From Corbicula japonica (Eukaryota; Mollusca; Bivalvia; Venerida; Cyrenidae): a DNA stretch of 64,000 bases. The DNA is taken from contig JAZAYU010000182.1 in assembly GCA_038501625.1 (NCBI GenBank), positions 992,001 through 1,056,000 of the forward strand. The letters are read 5' to 3'. The position numbers were made by a program, and so were the translations under genes. Shown one piece after another: positions 28,701-42,300 of this stretch. Positions within the stretch are counted from its first letter, which is position 1; every line of letters starts with the position of its first letter. The notes under the pieces were generated by a model, which saw nothing but the letters and a program-made list of their open reading frames with translations, did no database searches and was not told the DNA's origin.

Positions 28701-30078
28701 AATCCAATGGATATTTAATAACAGTTTTGTTAGAGCACACTTTGAATAGTAGAAATGACAGCTGCCTGTGTTCAAAACTTAGGCTAATTCTGGGATATTA
28801 TTGACATAAAGAAATGTTTTCTTTCTCTCAATGACTGCACTGTTTACAGATGATATGGATTTTTCATATTTATACAAGAAGTAACATCCAATTACTTCTA
28901 TAAACAAAACCTCCCATTGATTGTGTCACCCTGGCCAATTAAAATATAAAGTTCTTTCTTTGAAAGAATGAGTTTTATGACTAAATGACAATGTTATTGG
29001 GAGTTTTAGATGCTGTGTTAATGGCAACAGCAAATTTAATTGTAATTAAATGGATGAAACACACATTCAATATCCTGAACAAGGAACATTGTTCAGAACA
29101 GGACCTGTTCCCTTAACCCCTTTACTACATTTACATGCATTTTATTGCATGTGCCACCAGTGTATATCCTGATCAGCTGGAACATTCATGCTATCTGATC
29201 AGGATCTGCACTTTTCTTTTTTGATTACGAAATAACCTAATAAATGAAAATGCAAATACCGTGAATTTGATCTGGATTTGCACTGTTTGCCCATGGCAAA
29301 AAGGTGTAAATATGGAGGAAAGGTTTAATAATTTGACTAACTTTTCAAAATACACAAAATTCAAGTTAGGGCAGATGACGTTATTCCTATCGTTTGGCAC
29401 AATTTAATGCAAGTTTTCTGTCTAGCTAACACATACTGTACTCAAAAAGCATAAAATAAAAAGAACATTTATTTTTACCAGTGAAAAAAAAGCAATATAT
29501 TTCACGCGTGAACTCCGGAATTATGTATATTCATCGGAGCACACTCAGTGAAATATATTTCTATCTTACGCTGGTAAAAACAAATATCCTCTATTTCATA
29601 TTGTAAGCCTTTACGCTGATCATATGCTAGGTATGGTTTCTTACCGTCATTGTTTGAATATAAGCCGCACTTTTTCCCCAGAATTTGGAAGTAAAAAGTT
29701 GGGGTTAATACACAGGTTTGGCTGCTTATACTTTTCGTTAAGCCATTTTCATCTGTTCTATCACGTTTTGGTGCAGTGCGGCTTATACATGAGTGCGGCT
29801 TATATTCGAATAAAGACGGTATGATAATTTCTCCTAGATCTCATTATGAAACTCTTCTGATCAAACATCCATTCCCCTGTTTATTTTTCAATTTAAAAGT
29901 TGCAGCACTTTTGATATATCTGCACCTAAATGAATTTTCTGAATGTACTCTTTTAAAATGTCAAAATAAATTTAATTAAAAGGAAGTCACATTGGATAAG
30001 ATTGTCTTTACATTTCCTTAAAATTCATTGAACCCAAACAATGTTTACAATGGACATACCCACCTGTGCTTTTTTTTC

Positions 30079-30109
<31 letters not shown>

Positions 30110-33100
30110 TGCAGCTGTTGGGGGATGGGGGAGTGGGCCCTAAAATCTAAGAACAATGAAGCATTTCATGGAAAGTTTTGCACAAATGACATCTGTAAAA
30201 ACTAGAACTGCTTTTGGGAAAAGCATATGTCTCCCACAAAGGCATCATCTTTGATGATGCACAGGATAAAACTGGTGAAGTGAATATAAAGATGGCAATT
30301 TATTAAAAGGGCATACGGAAGTTCTGTGCAATATTAGTCATAAACAATGTCACAAATTTTTGGAGGATCAGGAAAAACATAAGCGACAGCAAGTGAAGAT
30401 TTTTTTTTTAAACAATTCAAGGGCCATAATCCTGAAGTGCCTCAAGCAATATCGATGACTTTATAGCCTGGTTAAGATATTATAGCCATCAACATTTTGA
30501 TAAACTTTGATGAAGATACAATGAAAACTATCTGACTTTGAGAGATGAACCAGGTTAGTGACATGTTTAAAAGGCTAATTTCGGATAAATCAAAGGGCCA
30601 TAAATCTGATATGCCTGGTGCAAAGTGGCTGGTTTTCGAACTTGGCCAAGATATTAAGGCCACACACATTATCATAATGTTAATTGAAAATCAGTTGATG
30701 AATATTTCAGTTACATAGCAGACAAGGCTTAAACAGCCAATTTTGGATAATTCAAGGGCCATAAATCCGACATGACTGGGGCAATACGGCTGGTTATCGA
30801 ACTTGGCCGAGATATTATGGCCACAAACATTTTCATAAAGTATGGTGAAGATCAGATGATAACTGTTCAAGTTACAGAGTGGACAAGCCTCAAACAACTT
30901 ATTTTTGATAATTCAAGGGCAATAATTCTGAGATTCCTTGGGCAATATGGCTGGTTATCGAACTTGATCGAGATATTATGGCCACTAACATTTTGATGAA
31001 GTTTGGTGATGATCCGATGAAAACTGTTTGACTTAGAGAGCGGACAAAAAAAAAAAAAAAAAAAAAAAGAATTTAACAGTATGCCATTCGGTCTCACTCA
31101 AGCACCTTTTAAGTTTCAAAATGACCAAAAGGGCCATAATTCTGAGATTCCTTGGGCAATATGGCTGGTTATCGAACTTGATCGAGATATTATGGCCACT
31201 AACATTTTGATGAAGTTTGGTGATGATCCGATGAAAACTGTTTGACTTAGAGAGCGGACAAGTGTGACAGACGGACGGATTTAACAGTATGCCATTCGGT
31301 CTCACTCAAGCACCTTTTAAGTTTCAAAATGACCAAAAGGGCCATAATTCTGAGATTCCTTGGGCAATATGGCTGGTTATCGAACTTGATCGAGATATTA
31401 TGGCCACTAACATTTTGATGAAGTTTGGTGATGATCCGATGAAAACTGTTTGACTTAGAGAGCGGACAAGTGTGACAGACGGACGGACAGACAGACAGAC
31501 AGACAGACAGGAGCAAATCAAAATGTCTCCCACACCACTACGTGGTGGGAGACATAATAATTGAGTCATGAAAGAGTACATATTTGACAAAAAGAAATCA
31601 ATTTTACCCTTTCCTCCATATATACACATTTTATTAGATGTGCAAACAATGTAAATCTAGATCAGCTGGCACATCTGATCAGGATCTACACTGTTCACTT
31701 TTGGTTTCATTAGGTAATTTTTACCAAGATGCGATCAGTGTAGATCCAGATTTGATGGCACAGATGTGCTGGCTGATCTAGATCTACACTGGTCACACAC
31801 GCGTCCATGCAATCTATAGGGAGTAACGGTTAAAATGTTACATAAGACTATTCAGATAAGAACGGTCAAATTTTTCATAGAAATAAGTCACAAATGTTCA
31901 TTACAAAAGTTAAAAAGTAAACTACCCAGCCGTTCTTAACCCTTTACTATGTATAAGTACTGTCTTATACATATTGTGATTTTATATATGTTTCCTTTAT
32001 TTTAATTTTTTTATTATTGCTTGTGCCAAATAATGTGCAACTTCTTTTTGCGCCAAAGTTGACGTCGTTTATATTGCTATGTGACGTCTTTTTTACGCCA
32101 AATGGTGACGTTTATTTAGTATATAAAATTACATCAGTTTTTACGCCAAAATAAGACATTGTTTGTAAGAGATGTTGATACAATAACATTCACCTGAAGA
32201 AGAGTCAAATAAACTCGAAACGCGTAGTGAAATATTGGAGTTTGTCTTCCTTTATTTGTTTATACTGTCTTATAGGGCGTTTTTGTTGGTAACAAACTAG
32301 TTTCGGTTTCGGTTTCAAGGGTTTTAACAGTTTTGCGAAAAACTGAAACTGGTTTTTAATAGTTTTGTTTGAAGTAACAAATGCATTGTTTTCTTCACAG
32401 TTTCCATCAATATGGCGCTTGCAGTGCATTTAGCTGTCATTTCAGAAATATTAGAAGAAGCTCATGATACATATGATCTTTTGCCTGTTTTGACTAACTG
32501 GAGATAAAATGTGTTGTCTTCGGAGTTTCAATACGCGTGCTTTTCCTTCGGCCGCCATTGATTCTCGCTGGTGAACTATTATTCGGATGAGACGAACCGA
32601 CCAAACCGCCTCCGGAGGTGGTTTCGATAGTTTCAAAAACCAGGTTCGGTTTTTGCAAAACAAATGAAAAAACTGGTTTCCGTTTAATGTGAAACTTTTA
32701 CAAGAAATAGACAGTTTGTGAAACCGATATTAACCCGAAACGCTCATAGCATGATTGTGTGACCAGTGTAAATCCAGCCCAGCCAGCATATACATGCCAT
32801 CTGATCTGGATCTGCAGTGGTCCCTTCTTGGTATTATAAGAAGAAACAGGAGATGTTTGTAAAACATGTATGCCCCTCAAAAGCCAATTGGAAAGTAATC
32901 TGCTGTTCTTTTATTGAAGGTCACTGTGACCTTGACCTTTAACCTGTTGACCTCAAAATCAACAGGGGTCATCTACATGTGATGACTAACCTCCCTACCA
33001 AATCTGAGGACTGTATGTCAAATCTTTTTGAAGTTTTTGAGAGAACAAGGTTGGTTATGAATGGACCGAACGGACGGACTGACCGAATGACCGATATGAT

Positions 33101-36100
33101 CAAAGCAATATACCCCTGCTTCTTTACAGGGAGGCATAATAGTTTTTTTTATTATATACCCATAAATGATTTTAGCATAGTGCAGCGTTTTTTGATACAA
33201 CTTATCAGATTAGTAATTCCGTATTGGACAATGTCCGTTTTCCAATTTTGCAGCTTCCCGTGTTAAATTTGTTTTGAACAAGAAGGATATATAATAAAAG
33301 GAACATTATGACAGTATGCATTCTGTATGTTCCTATTATTTCTCGTTGCATATGTAAATCACATCACACTCAACCTTCAGTCTCGTGAGACTCTGTTTAC
33401 ATACACAACTCGAATAATACAAACCTACAGAATGCATACTGTTATAATATTCCATATTTATCTAACTGCAGATCTTGATCACACGTAGCAAATGTACTAA
33501 GTGATCTGGATCTACACTGTTCACCCATGAGATGTATAACCTTGTGATTCAAAGGTTAATATTATTATTAAAAACCGCAGGAAATAAAAAGGTTACATAG
33601 ATTAGCCAAGCTCACCTGCGGGGGTCTGCCGGGGTGTTTTAGGGGCCACAAAGCTAAGGTACTCCTTATTCTGCGAGCCGGATGTCAGGTGACTCATGGA
33701 GGAAGCAGTGGCATAGCGAGAGTTCATGGAACGCAGGAATTCTTCATCCAGGAACAATGAACCCATCGAGCCATATCTACCATAAACAAACAATAATCAA
33801 CATGATCATAGAGCGATATCTAAGAAAAAATTAATAAACATCTATAATAAACAAACAATAACTTTTCATAAAGATTATAGTCAGGGCCCAAGATCATAAA
33901 ACTAAAATAGAATACTTCTTGCAGATCTCAAGCATGGTTGAAATGGAGACTAGTCCTTATTTCTACTAATCAATTGCTTGAGATTTGAGACAGATCTCCA
34001 CTTTCAGTTTTCTGATCTTCGACACAGTTGTATGAGATTTCTATTATTTACAATAACCAGCCTCACAGCTGTATTACCCAGAATGAGAACCAGCCTTACA
34101 GCTGTATTACCTAGAATGAGAACCAGCCTCACAGCTGTATTACCCAAATGGGTACCAGCCTTACAGCTGTATTGCCCAGAATGAGAACCAGCCTCGCAGC
34201 TGTATTACCCAGAATGAGAACCAGCTGCACAGCTGTATTACCTAGCAGGAGAACCAGCGTCACAGCTGTAAATACCTAGAATGGGAACCAGCCTGACAGC
34301 TGTATTACCTAGAGTCACTGGTGATGAGAAGGTGCTGTATATACCTAGAATGATTACCAGCCTGACAGCTGTATTACCTAGAATCACTGGTGCCGAGAAG
34401 GTGCTGTATATTCATGATCCTGTCCATGTCCTGGTCATCTACCTGGGTCATGGTGTTACTGGCCGCCTGTGCCGACACGCGGGAATTCTTGTCACACTCC
34501 TACAAACAAATAGAGCAAATGTTAGAATAATCCATACTATTGAGTCATTTTTGTACGAGACTTATTTTATTTATTCCACAAACAATATTTTATTTAAAAC
34601 ATTTACCCCTTTCCTCCATATATATATGCCGTTTTGGTATGGGCAAAAAGTGTTGATCCAGATCAGCTGGCACATCATCTCATGCACTGTTTTCTTTTTT
34701 ATTTATTTGTTAGGTACGATCCTGATCAGATGGGCAAAGATGTGCTGGCTGATCTTGATCTACAATCGTTTCACATGTATTAAAACATGTATAGATAATC
34801 TAAGATAAAGTAAAGGGGTACAAAGCTTTTCGGACGAAGAAATGTTTCATCTTCAAGATAAACATGAAAACATGTAATTTCAAAATGGTGTGGCATATTT
34901 ATAATTGAGGGGGGGGGGACTCTTAAAGTAATGCGACAAATTTGAGAAAATAACATTACTTATTAATATGCATTTTGTTGTAAAAATAACATTGTATTAT
35001 GAAAATGTGTAACAAAACCTCCAATTATTTATGAGAAAATAATACATAATTTTAAGCCCTTTCATAATATATACTAATAACTATTAAAATGTCAACAAAT
35101 ATGATTGAAAACACATTTTCCTGTGGCGTGTTCCATTTCATATTATTGAGTACTTTTTTTAATTCGGACTCATACGATAATCAATCAACAATCAAGTGCA
35201 ATAACCAAATAATAACAGCAAAAGTAAACTCATAGTTTACAATTAAAACAAAACACTAACATTATATTTTTACTTTATGTTTTCTAGTGAATTGATGAGT
35301 TTTCATAGAGAAATAAAATTTGAATTTTATTGTTTTAAAACTGTTATGCCAAATTAATTTTTCAACTTATTATCTCGCAAATTTTTCAGATTTGTTTTAC
35401 AAGAAAACATAAAATAAAAATAAAATGTGTTTCTAGGAAATATCCATTTTTTTAAGAGTGAACACCAGGAAATGATATTTTCATGAGTGGCATACTGATA
35501 TTTTCATGAGTGAAAATATAATTTTCTGGAGATCACTCGTGAAATGAATTCAGTATTTTACTGAAACGAATAAATATTCTCTATGTTGCTCAAATAATCA
35601 AAAATAATTAAACAATATTAAAAATAAAACAATATTCAGTGATAAGGAACCTACTTTAATACAAGGGAGAACGCACCTGTCATCTTCAATTACCTAAAAA
35701 TAGTACCTTCAATGATTCAAATGTAAGAGTCTGCAATAATGTATTAGTGCAGTTCACACATTCTTTTCTTTTATCCATGTAGGGATAGTGAATAATATCC
35801 TCAGATCTACTTAAACTCTTTTATAAGCAAAATGTTTCAGCCAATGGCCTTCTTCAGTTGATATTGTCATAACAAGTCTACATTTTCTTTCATATACAGG
35901 AAGATCTAAGCAATGCTTGTATGATGTCATCGACGTCATCATTGACGTCTGACGTCGCGCTATTCCAACAAATGCTTTTTGGCGCCAAATTTCTGTTCAG
36001 TAATTTTCTAATCAACTGATGTTGTTTAAGTTATACGATATCAACAATCATGTTGTTGTTGGCAATTGATGAGTTGATGATGATGATAATGGAAGTTGGC

Positions 36101-36236
36101 AATTGATGAGCTGTTTATGATGAGGATGATGATGATGATGATGAATGATGATGATGATAATGGAAGTTGGCAATTGATGAGCTGTTTATGATGATGATGA
36201 TGATGATGATGAAAGTTGGCAATTGATGAGCTGTTC

Positions 36237-36310
<74 letters not shown>

Positions 36311-39300
36311 CAAGATGATCAAGACAATGGAAGTGATGATGTTATATAATGATGGTCACATTATAATCTGTTATCGTTGTAAAGTTTTTGGTGTTTTCTG
36401 TATCTAAAGGCAACAATGTTTGTAGGCATTACATATTTCTGTCATATATATACGGTGGGAGTCAGCCATGTTTAAATGTTTGGTGAAATATATGTATGGT
36501 TAAAGAAGTTTTACATGTAGAATTATGGGTTTAACTAAACACTGCCAGTATGACATGTTACAAATTTAAGGTGCTATGGCTGTTGTCATTGATAAAAAAA
36601 AGAAAATTATCAAAGTCTTTCTAACAGCAAAGTTCAGTTCAATTAAAACTTTTCACAAATCAATGTTATTGTGTTTGATTGCAAATAGAAATTTAGGGAT
36701 TTTTTAGGTCTAACTATTTTTGTTACTGTTCTAACTTTTCTTAACATATGTAAAATAAACATAAGGCTTATAACATTGATTTGTACAAAGTTTGATGGAA
36801 CTGCATTTTGCTGTTTGAGAGATGTTGATATTTTTCTTTTTTTATCTGTGACATAGCAATGATGAAAGGAGCAACGCCTTAATCTTGTATAAGTATATTA
36901 ATGCCCATATAAGGTTTTTCCCATTAACCCTTTCCTCCATAGATACACCTTTATTGCATGGGCGAACAGTTTAGATCCAGATCAGCTGGCACATCCGTGC
37001 CATCTGATCAGGATCTAAACTGTTCGCTTTTTGATTCATTAGGTTATTTCTGAGAAAAATGTGACAAGTGCAGATCCTGATCAGATGGCATGGATGTGCC
37101 GGCTGATCTTGATCTACACTGGTCGCACATGCGTAAAAATGGTATATACGGAGGAAAGGGTTTTTAATTAATATCAAACCTATGCGAAAAATAAAAATGA
37201 AACAAATCGCAAACGTGTGTTGATATGGTCTCCAGTCAGATACTTCAGCAGTGCATCACAGCAACACAGACCCTACGCAATTCCACAGCACAGTGTGCAC
37301 TGGGGTTTGAACTTAAAAAGTGATTGCGCAAATTAAAGTTTAAAGTATAGTTCTAGCTTAAAATACAGGCCTGGTAAGAGCTTGATGATTACTGTTAACT
37401 ATATAATAATATTTTTGGGCAACAATTATTGTATATTTGTACAAGTTGACCATATCTTTCACTAGCAAAAGAAAAGGTTTTCTTGCATACCTGAAAATAT
37501 AGGAATAACCATGCCGTAATTTTGAAGTTTGCGACGGTATACACAGATTTTAATGGTTGCAAATATTTTTAACGGCCAAGGCGCAGCCTGAGCCGTTAAA
37601 ATGATTTAAGACCATTAAAATCTGTGTATACCGTCGCAAACTTCAAAATTACGGCATGGTTATTCCTATTCTAACGCTCTACCATACTACCCTCAATCGG
37701 GCCTCATTCCATACTTAAACGGGTACCATGTTCTATTTATCCGTATAGTAAACAATGGTACGGTATTACCCAAGGGAACCCGATTATCCATACGTCGGTG
37801 AGATTACCGACAGTAAACTAGTTAAATAAATCACAAATAGAGGTCAAAACTTCAACATTTTTTATTACATCGACGTTTCGGCCATAATGCCTTCTTCAGG
37901 ATTGTTTGTCATAACAGGAAATGACGTCAGCGTCAAACGACAGTAAACAAGGAATTTTACGGTCGCAAATTTTCGCCATCTGACCAATCAGATTGCTCGA
38001 AATTTATTTAGTGCGTTAGAATATGTTTTTAAGTGTTTTACCAGGGAATGATAATTATTATTAAAAAATACCATTCACAAGCTTAGATCTACTTTCTAAA
38101 TCATAATTTCGAATAATACTGAATTAATGTATGAGTACTTGAATCATAACATAACAGATACAGTTACATTTCATGCATATTACATGCATTAATCAGTTCA
38201 CTAACTTAAACAAAGAAAGAATAGGAGGGAGTTCAATCAACAAGTTTACAAACTCACGTCAAAGCTCAGACACTGAATAGGGATATGATAGTTTGGTTTT
38301 TCTTGTTCGCTCTTCACGAAGGAGGAGCGAAAACACTACAGAGGTTCTACAAATATCTACCATGTTCTGACCTCTTTTGGCATAGCTGAAGTATAGTCAG
38401 TATTCGAAATATAACTGTGGTGTTTGCAGCCTTCTTTCTGTGAAGGGCGAAAATGAGAAACTATACTATATTTTTATCCTTTCTTCTATATCCATGCCTC
38501 TATGGCATGGGTGAACAGTGTAGATCCAGATCAGCCAGCAAATCTGTGCCATGTTCTGCATAGTTTACTTACTTATTTGTTAGGTTATTTCAGACCAAAA
38601 CATAAACAGTGCAGATCCTGATCAGACAGCACAGATGTGCTGACAGATCTGAATATACATTCTTCGCCTTTGCCATAAAAGTAATATATATGAAGTAGAG
38701 GGTCAATTTTTTTGTGTTGGCACTTCTGCCATAGTTACTAAAGTTGTTGATTGAACTCGCTCTCAGACAGTTACACAAGCTGCGGTTTGCTCCATTACAA
38801 GTGCGGCTCTTACCGTAATTGTTATCAAAACCGGCATTTTTTCATCTCGGTGTTTCACCGGATAAAATGGATACTGAGGTACTATAGATGGGTAGTTCTT
38901 GAAACCAAAATAAAAGTCATATGAACAAGTGTCTTGAACTTCCTTTCCCAAAATTCAAAATTTTACGAAAATAAAAATCTATATACCTATGGTCAAAAAC
39001 TAATTCCACTTTAAATAATTTAAACAGTTTATTCCCGATATTATTCACATGAAAATTATGTTGGAAATGTATATAAACTCTAAAATGTAAATGATTAAAA
39101 ATTTATTGGACAAAGATTTTTTGATTTTTTAAAGGTTTAATTGATAAAAGTATCATACACAATAACAAATTTTTCTCCTATATAATTTATGAAAAGTTCA
39201 CTTTGGACAAGTGTGCTAGCAGAAATTACCAAGTTCTATTACCATAAACATGCATGCTGTGTGACTTACATACCTGTGTTTGAACGTCAGGCAGTTTTAT

Positions 39301-42300
39301 TGGTGCACTATTTGCTTTTTCCTCCTAATTAAGCAAGCATTGAAACAACAATGATCAAAATAATCTCTCAATCTTATAACATCAAAGTATTATTAAAGAA
39401 TGCTTTATTCTAATAGAAAATATAAATGATTCAGTAATGCAAGCTTACTGAAAACTATCCAATAATTGTCCGTCCGTTAGACACATACAGTAATCATCTA
39501 AAAACATTCGTAATTTTAACCCTTTACTTCATTGGCATGTGTGAGAAGTGTAGATCCAGATCAGATAGTATATCTGTGCCATCCAATCAGGAACCACCCT
39601 GTTCACCCTTATCCAATGGCATAAAGAGTTAAAAATAGTTGGGTTTGTTTTTTTATTTTAAACTTTTGCCAACTGGACATCAAACTTTTAGAAAGCACTC
39701 TGAAAGTTTGAATTTTCTTTTTACCCAAACTGTCACATATAATTTCCAGTATTTAAAGAAAAACATTTTGAAAAAGTTTGATGAAAGCACAGCAGGTACT
39801 GTTACATCAAATCTTTCTTTCATACAGAAACTATAAATGTATATCTAATCTTTCTTGTTGTGCAAGCCAACAATTTCAGAAAGCTTGCACTCCAGTGTAC
39901 AGTATTCTGAGTAAACTATTTAGTGAAAATCTATCAGCATTCTATAATTGTGAAATTCTAAATATAGCATTAAAGATAACAAGTTTAAGCCGTGCCTTTA
40001 ATTTGCTCTGAAAAATTGTATAAAAGCAAAATTCTGAATAAACACATTTCCCGAGATTTATTTTCTCCTGTACTTATCATTTTGTTGATTATGCTGATTT
40101 AACTCCCTTTTTCTGGAACATATTATACTTGGATTTTAACGTCCTTGGTGAGATATAACATAGTGACTCTTAGGTGAACTGTGTAAATTAAGATTAGGAT
40201 GGTACATTTGTGCTATCTGATCTGGATCTACACTGTCCACTTTGCATCTTGGTCGGAAATAATCTAGTGAATCTGAAGCAAACAGTGTAGATTCAGATTA
40301 GATGGCACACCTGTGCAGTCTGATCTGGATCTACACATTTTGTCCATGCAATGAATACAAAATCAATGGAATAAAAGGGTGAACACTTTGAATTGAAAGT
40401 GTCCAAAGTTAGAAAATAGCCCTTAGTGCGAATTTAGAAGGCAAAATTGAGGTCATTTTTTAATTAAAATGAAATTTATATCCAACTGTGCCAGAACCTA
40501 AAGCAACAAAAATGTTTTTATCTGGATATGTAAAATCTTTCACTCTTAACCCTTTCCTGTATAAATACACCTTTATTGCTAGGGCGAACAGTTTAGATCC
40601 ACATCAGCCGGCACATCTGTGCCGTCTGATCAGGATCTAAACTGTTTGCTTTTTGATTCATTAGGTTATTTCTGACCAAAATCCGACCAGTGCAGATCCT
40701 GATCAGACGGCACGGATGTGCCGGCTGATCTGGATCTACACTGGTCACACATGCGTAAAAATGCGTATATATCAAGGAAAGGGTTAAAAGATGTGTGTTC
40801 AACCTACACATTTCAACACATCAAACCAACAGCTCTCACAAACACAAGATACACTTAACCAATGTTCTTACTACACTGATCATATTTTTTAAATTTCTCA
40901 GCATGTATTCGGAATATACTCTTCAAACTTGAAATATAATTTGATACATCATTTTCACTTCTTTTTATGAAATAACCATAAAATTCCCAACATCCGTTTA
41001 GATACCACAAGCAATTAATAGAGGTAGGGGCAAAAACAAAAGTCACAAAATTTTCAGTAGCGGGTATAGTCTCTGTTAACGAAAATGCATGTTTCATTAT
41101 TTAAATATGGAATCTTATGGTTTGAACAAATCTATGCAATTCTGCAATAATACAACTGATTAGCTGTTACACAGAAGATGTTTCAGCAGTTTTAGTCGGT
41201 TTCAGTATATCCTCTTTACAAACGCTAAGGTCAATTTTGTGACTTTTGGTTTTAGACTCACCTCAATAAAATGTCCTAGGTTTTTTAATACATAGGGGGA
41301 TTTTAATGGCAATTTCATAAAAAAGATGTAAAAATGATGGTTCTTAATGTGTTTTAAATTTGTACTCCTATTCCATGCAAAGAAATTAAAATTTTATGAT
41401 CGGTGTAGTTAGAACATTGGTTAAGTGTAGTTTTATCATATATTATTAAAATTGCTCAAAAAAGCTTTTATTCAGCACCTATCGCTTGCATGATCTACAT
41501 GTTTTCAAACATGCATCTAAAGCTTTCATCTATAACTATAAAAAAAGAAAAACCAATAGATAAAACTCCATAGTTCACACAGGGGAGAAAATGTTCTTAG
41601 AGACCTATACTTAACCTTTTCCTGTATAGATACACCTTTATTGCTAGGGCGAACAGTTTAGATCCAGATCAGCCGGCACATCCGTGCCATCTGATCAGGA
41701 TCTAAACTGTTCGCTTTTTTATTCATTAGGTTATTTCTGACCAAAATGCGACCAGTGCAGATCCAGATCAAATGGCACGGATGTGCCGGCTGATCTGGAT
41801 CTAAACTGTTTGCCCTCGCAATAAAGATGTATCTATACAGAAAAGGGATAATTACCTTTTCTTTTGTGTGCCACCTCTCCTTCATTGATATCGGGGCAGT
41901 TTTAGGTCGTTTCCCGGCACTCACGGCTCCGGCAGTTCTGAGCGAAGGCTTCAATTTCTGGACATAACTGTGCCCACCAAATCTATTTTTTGACCTGAGA
42001 GAGTAGAAAACAAGCCATGATAAAGAGGATATTTGTTTTTACCAGTGTAAGATAGAAACATATTTCACCGAGTGAGCTCTGGAATTCATATTTTCACAAG
42101 TGGCGAAGTCACAAGTGAAAATACATAATTCCTGAGTTCACGAGTGAAATATATTTCTATCTTTCACTAGAAAAACACATTTTCTTTTTATTTTATGCTT
42201 TTAGTTCACAATTTACGTGAATTCAACACTAAAATTGCATGAAATGGCACCAGAAACGTTTGTTTATGATGTGACGTCATGACGTCACATACCTATTTGA

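Noticed and set aside
30089..30109. Functional G-quadruplex or regulatory G-tract
   Set aside because: A single homopolymer run after poly-T is more simply a slippage product, and its length may be a sequencing artefact.
34309..34344. A 36-base in-frame duplicate of the exon 12 tail with its own AG and GT
   Set aside because: The phase and length would suit a microexon, but only 33 bases separate it from the exon 12 donor, too short for an intron. Read-through meets TAA at the donor.
36041..36407. Poly-Ile/His and poly-Met frames
   Set aside because: They are translations of a GAT/ATC microsatellite.
38763..38951. Minus-strand frame considered as an exon between 11 and 12
   Set aside because: Exons 11 and 12 already join in phase 0, and no acceptor and donor pair was found around this frame.
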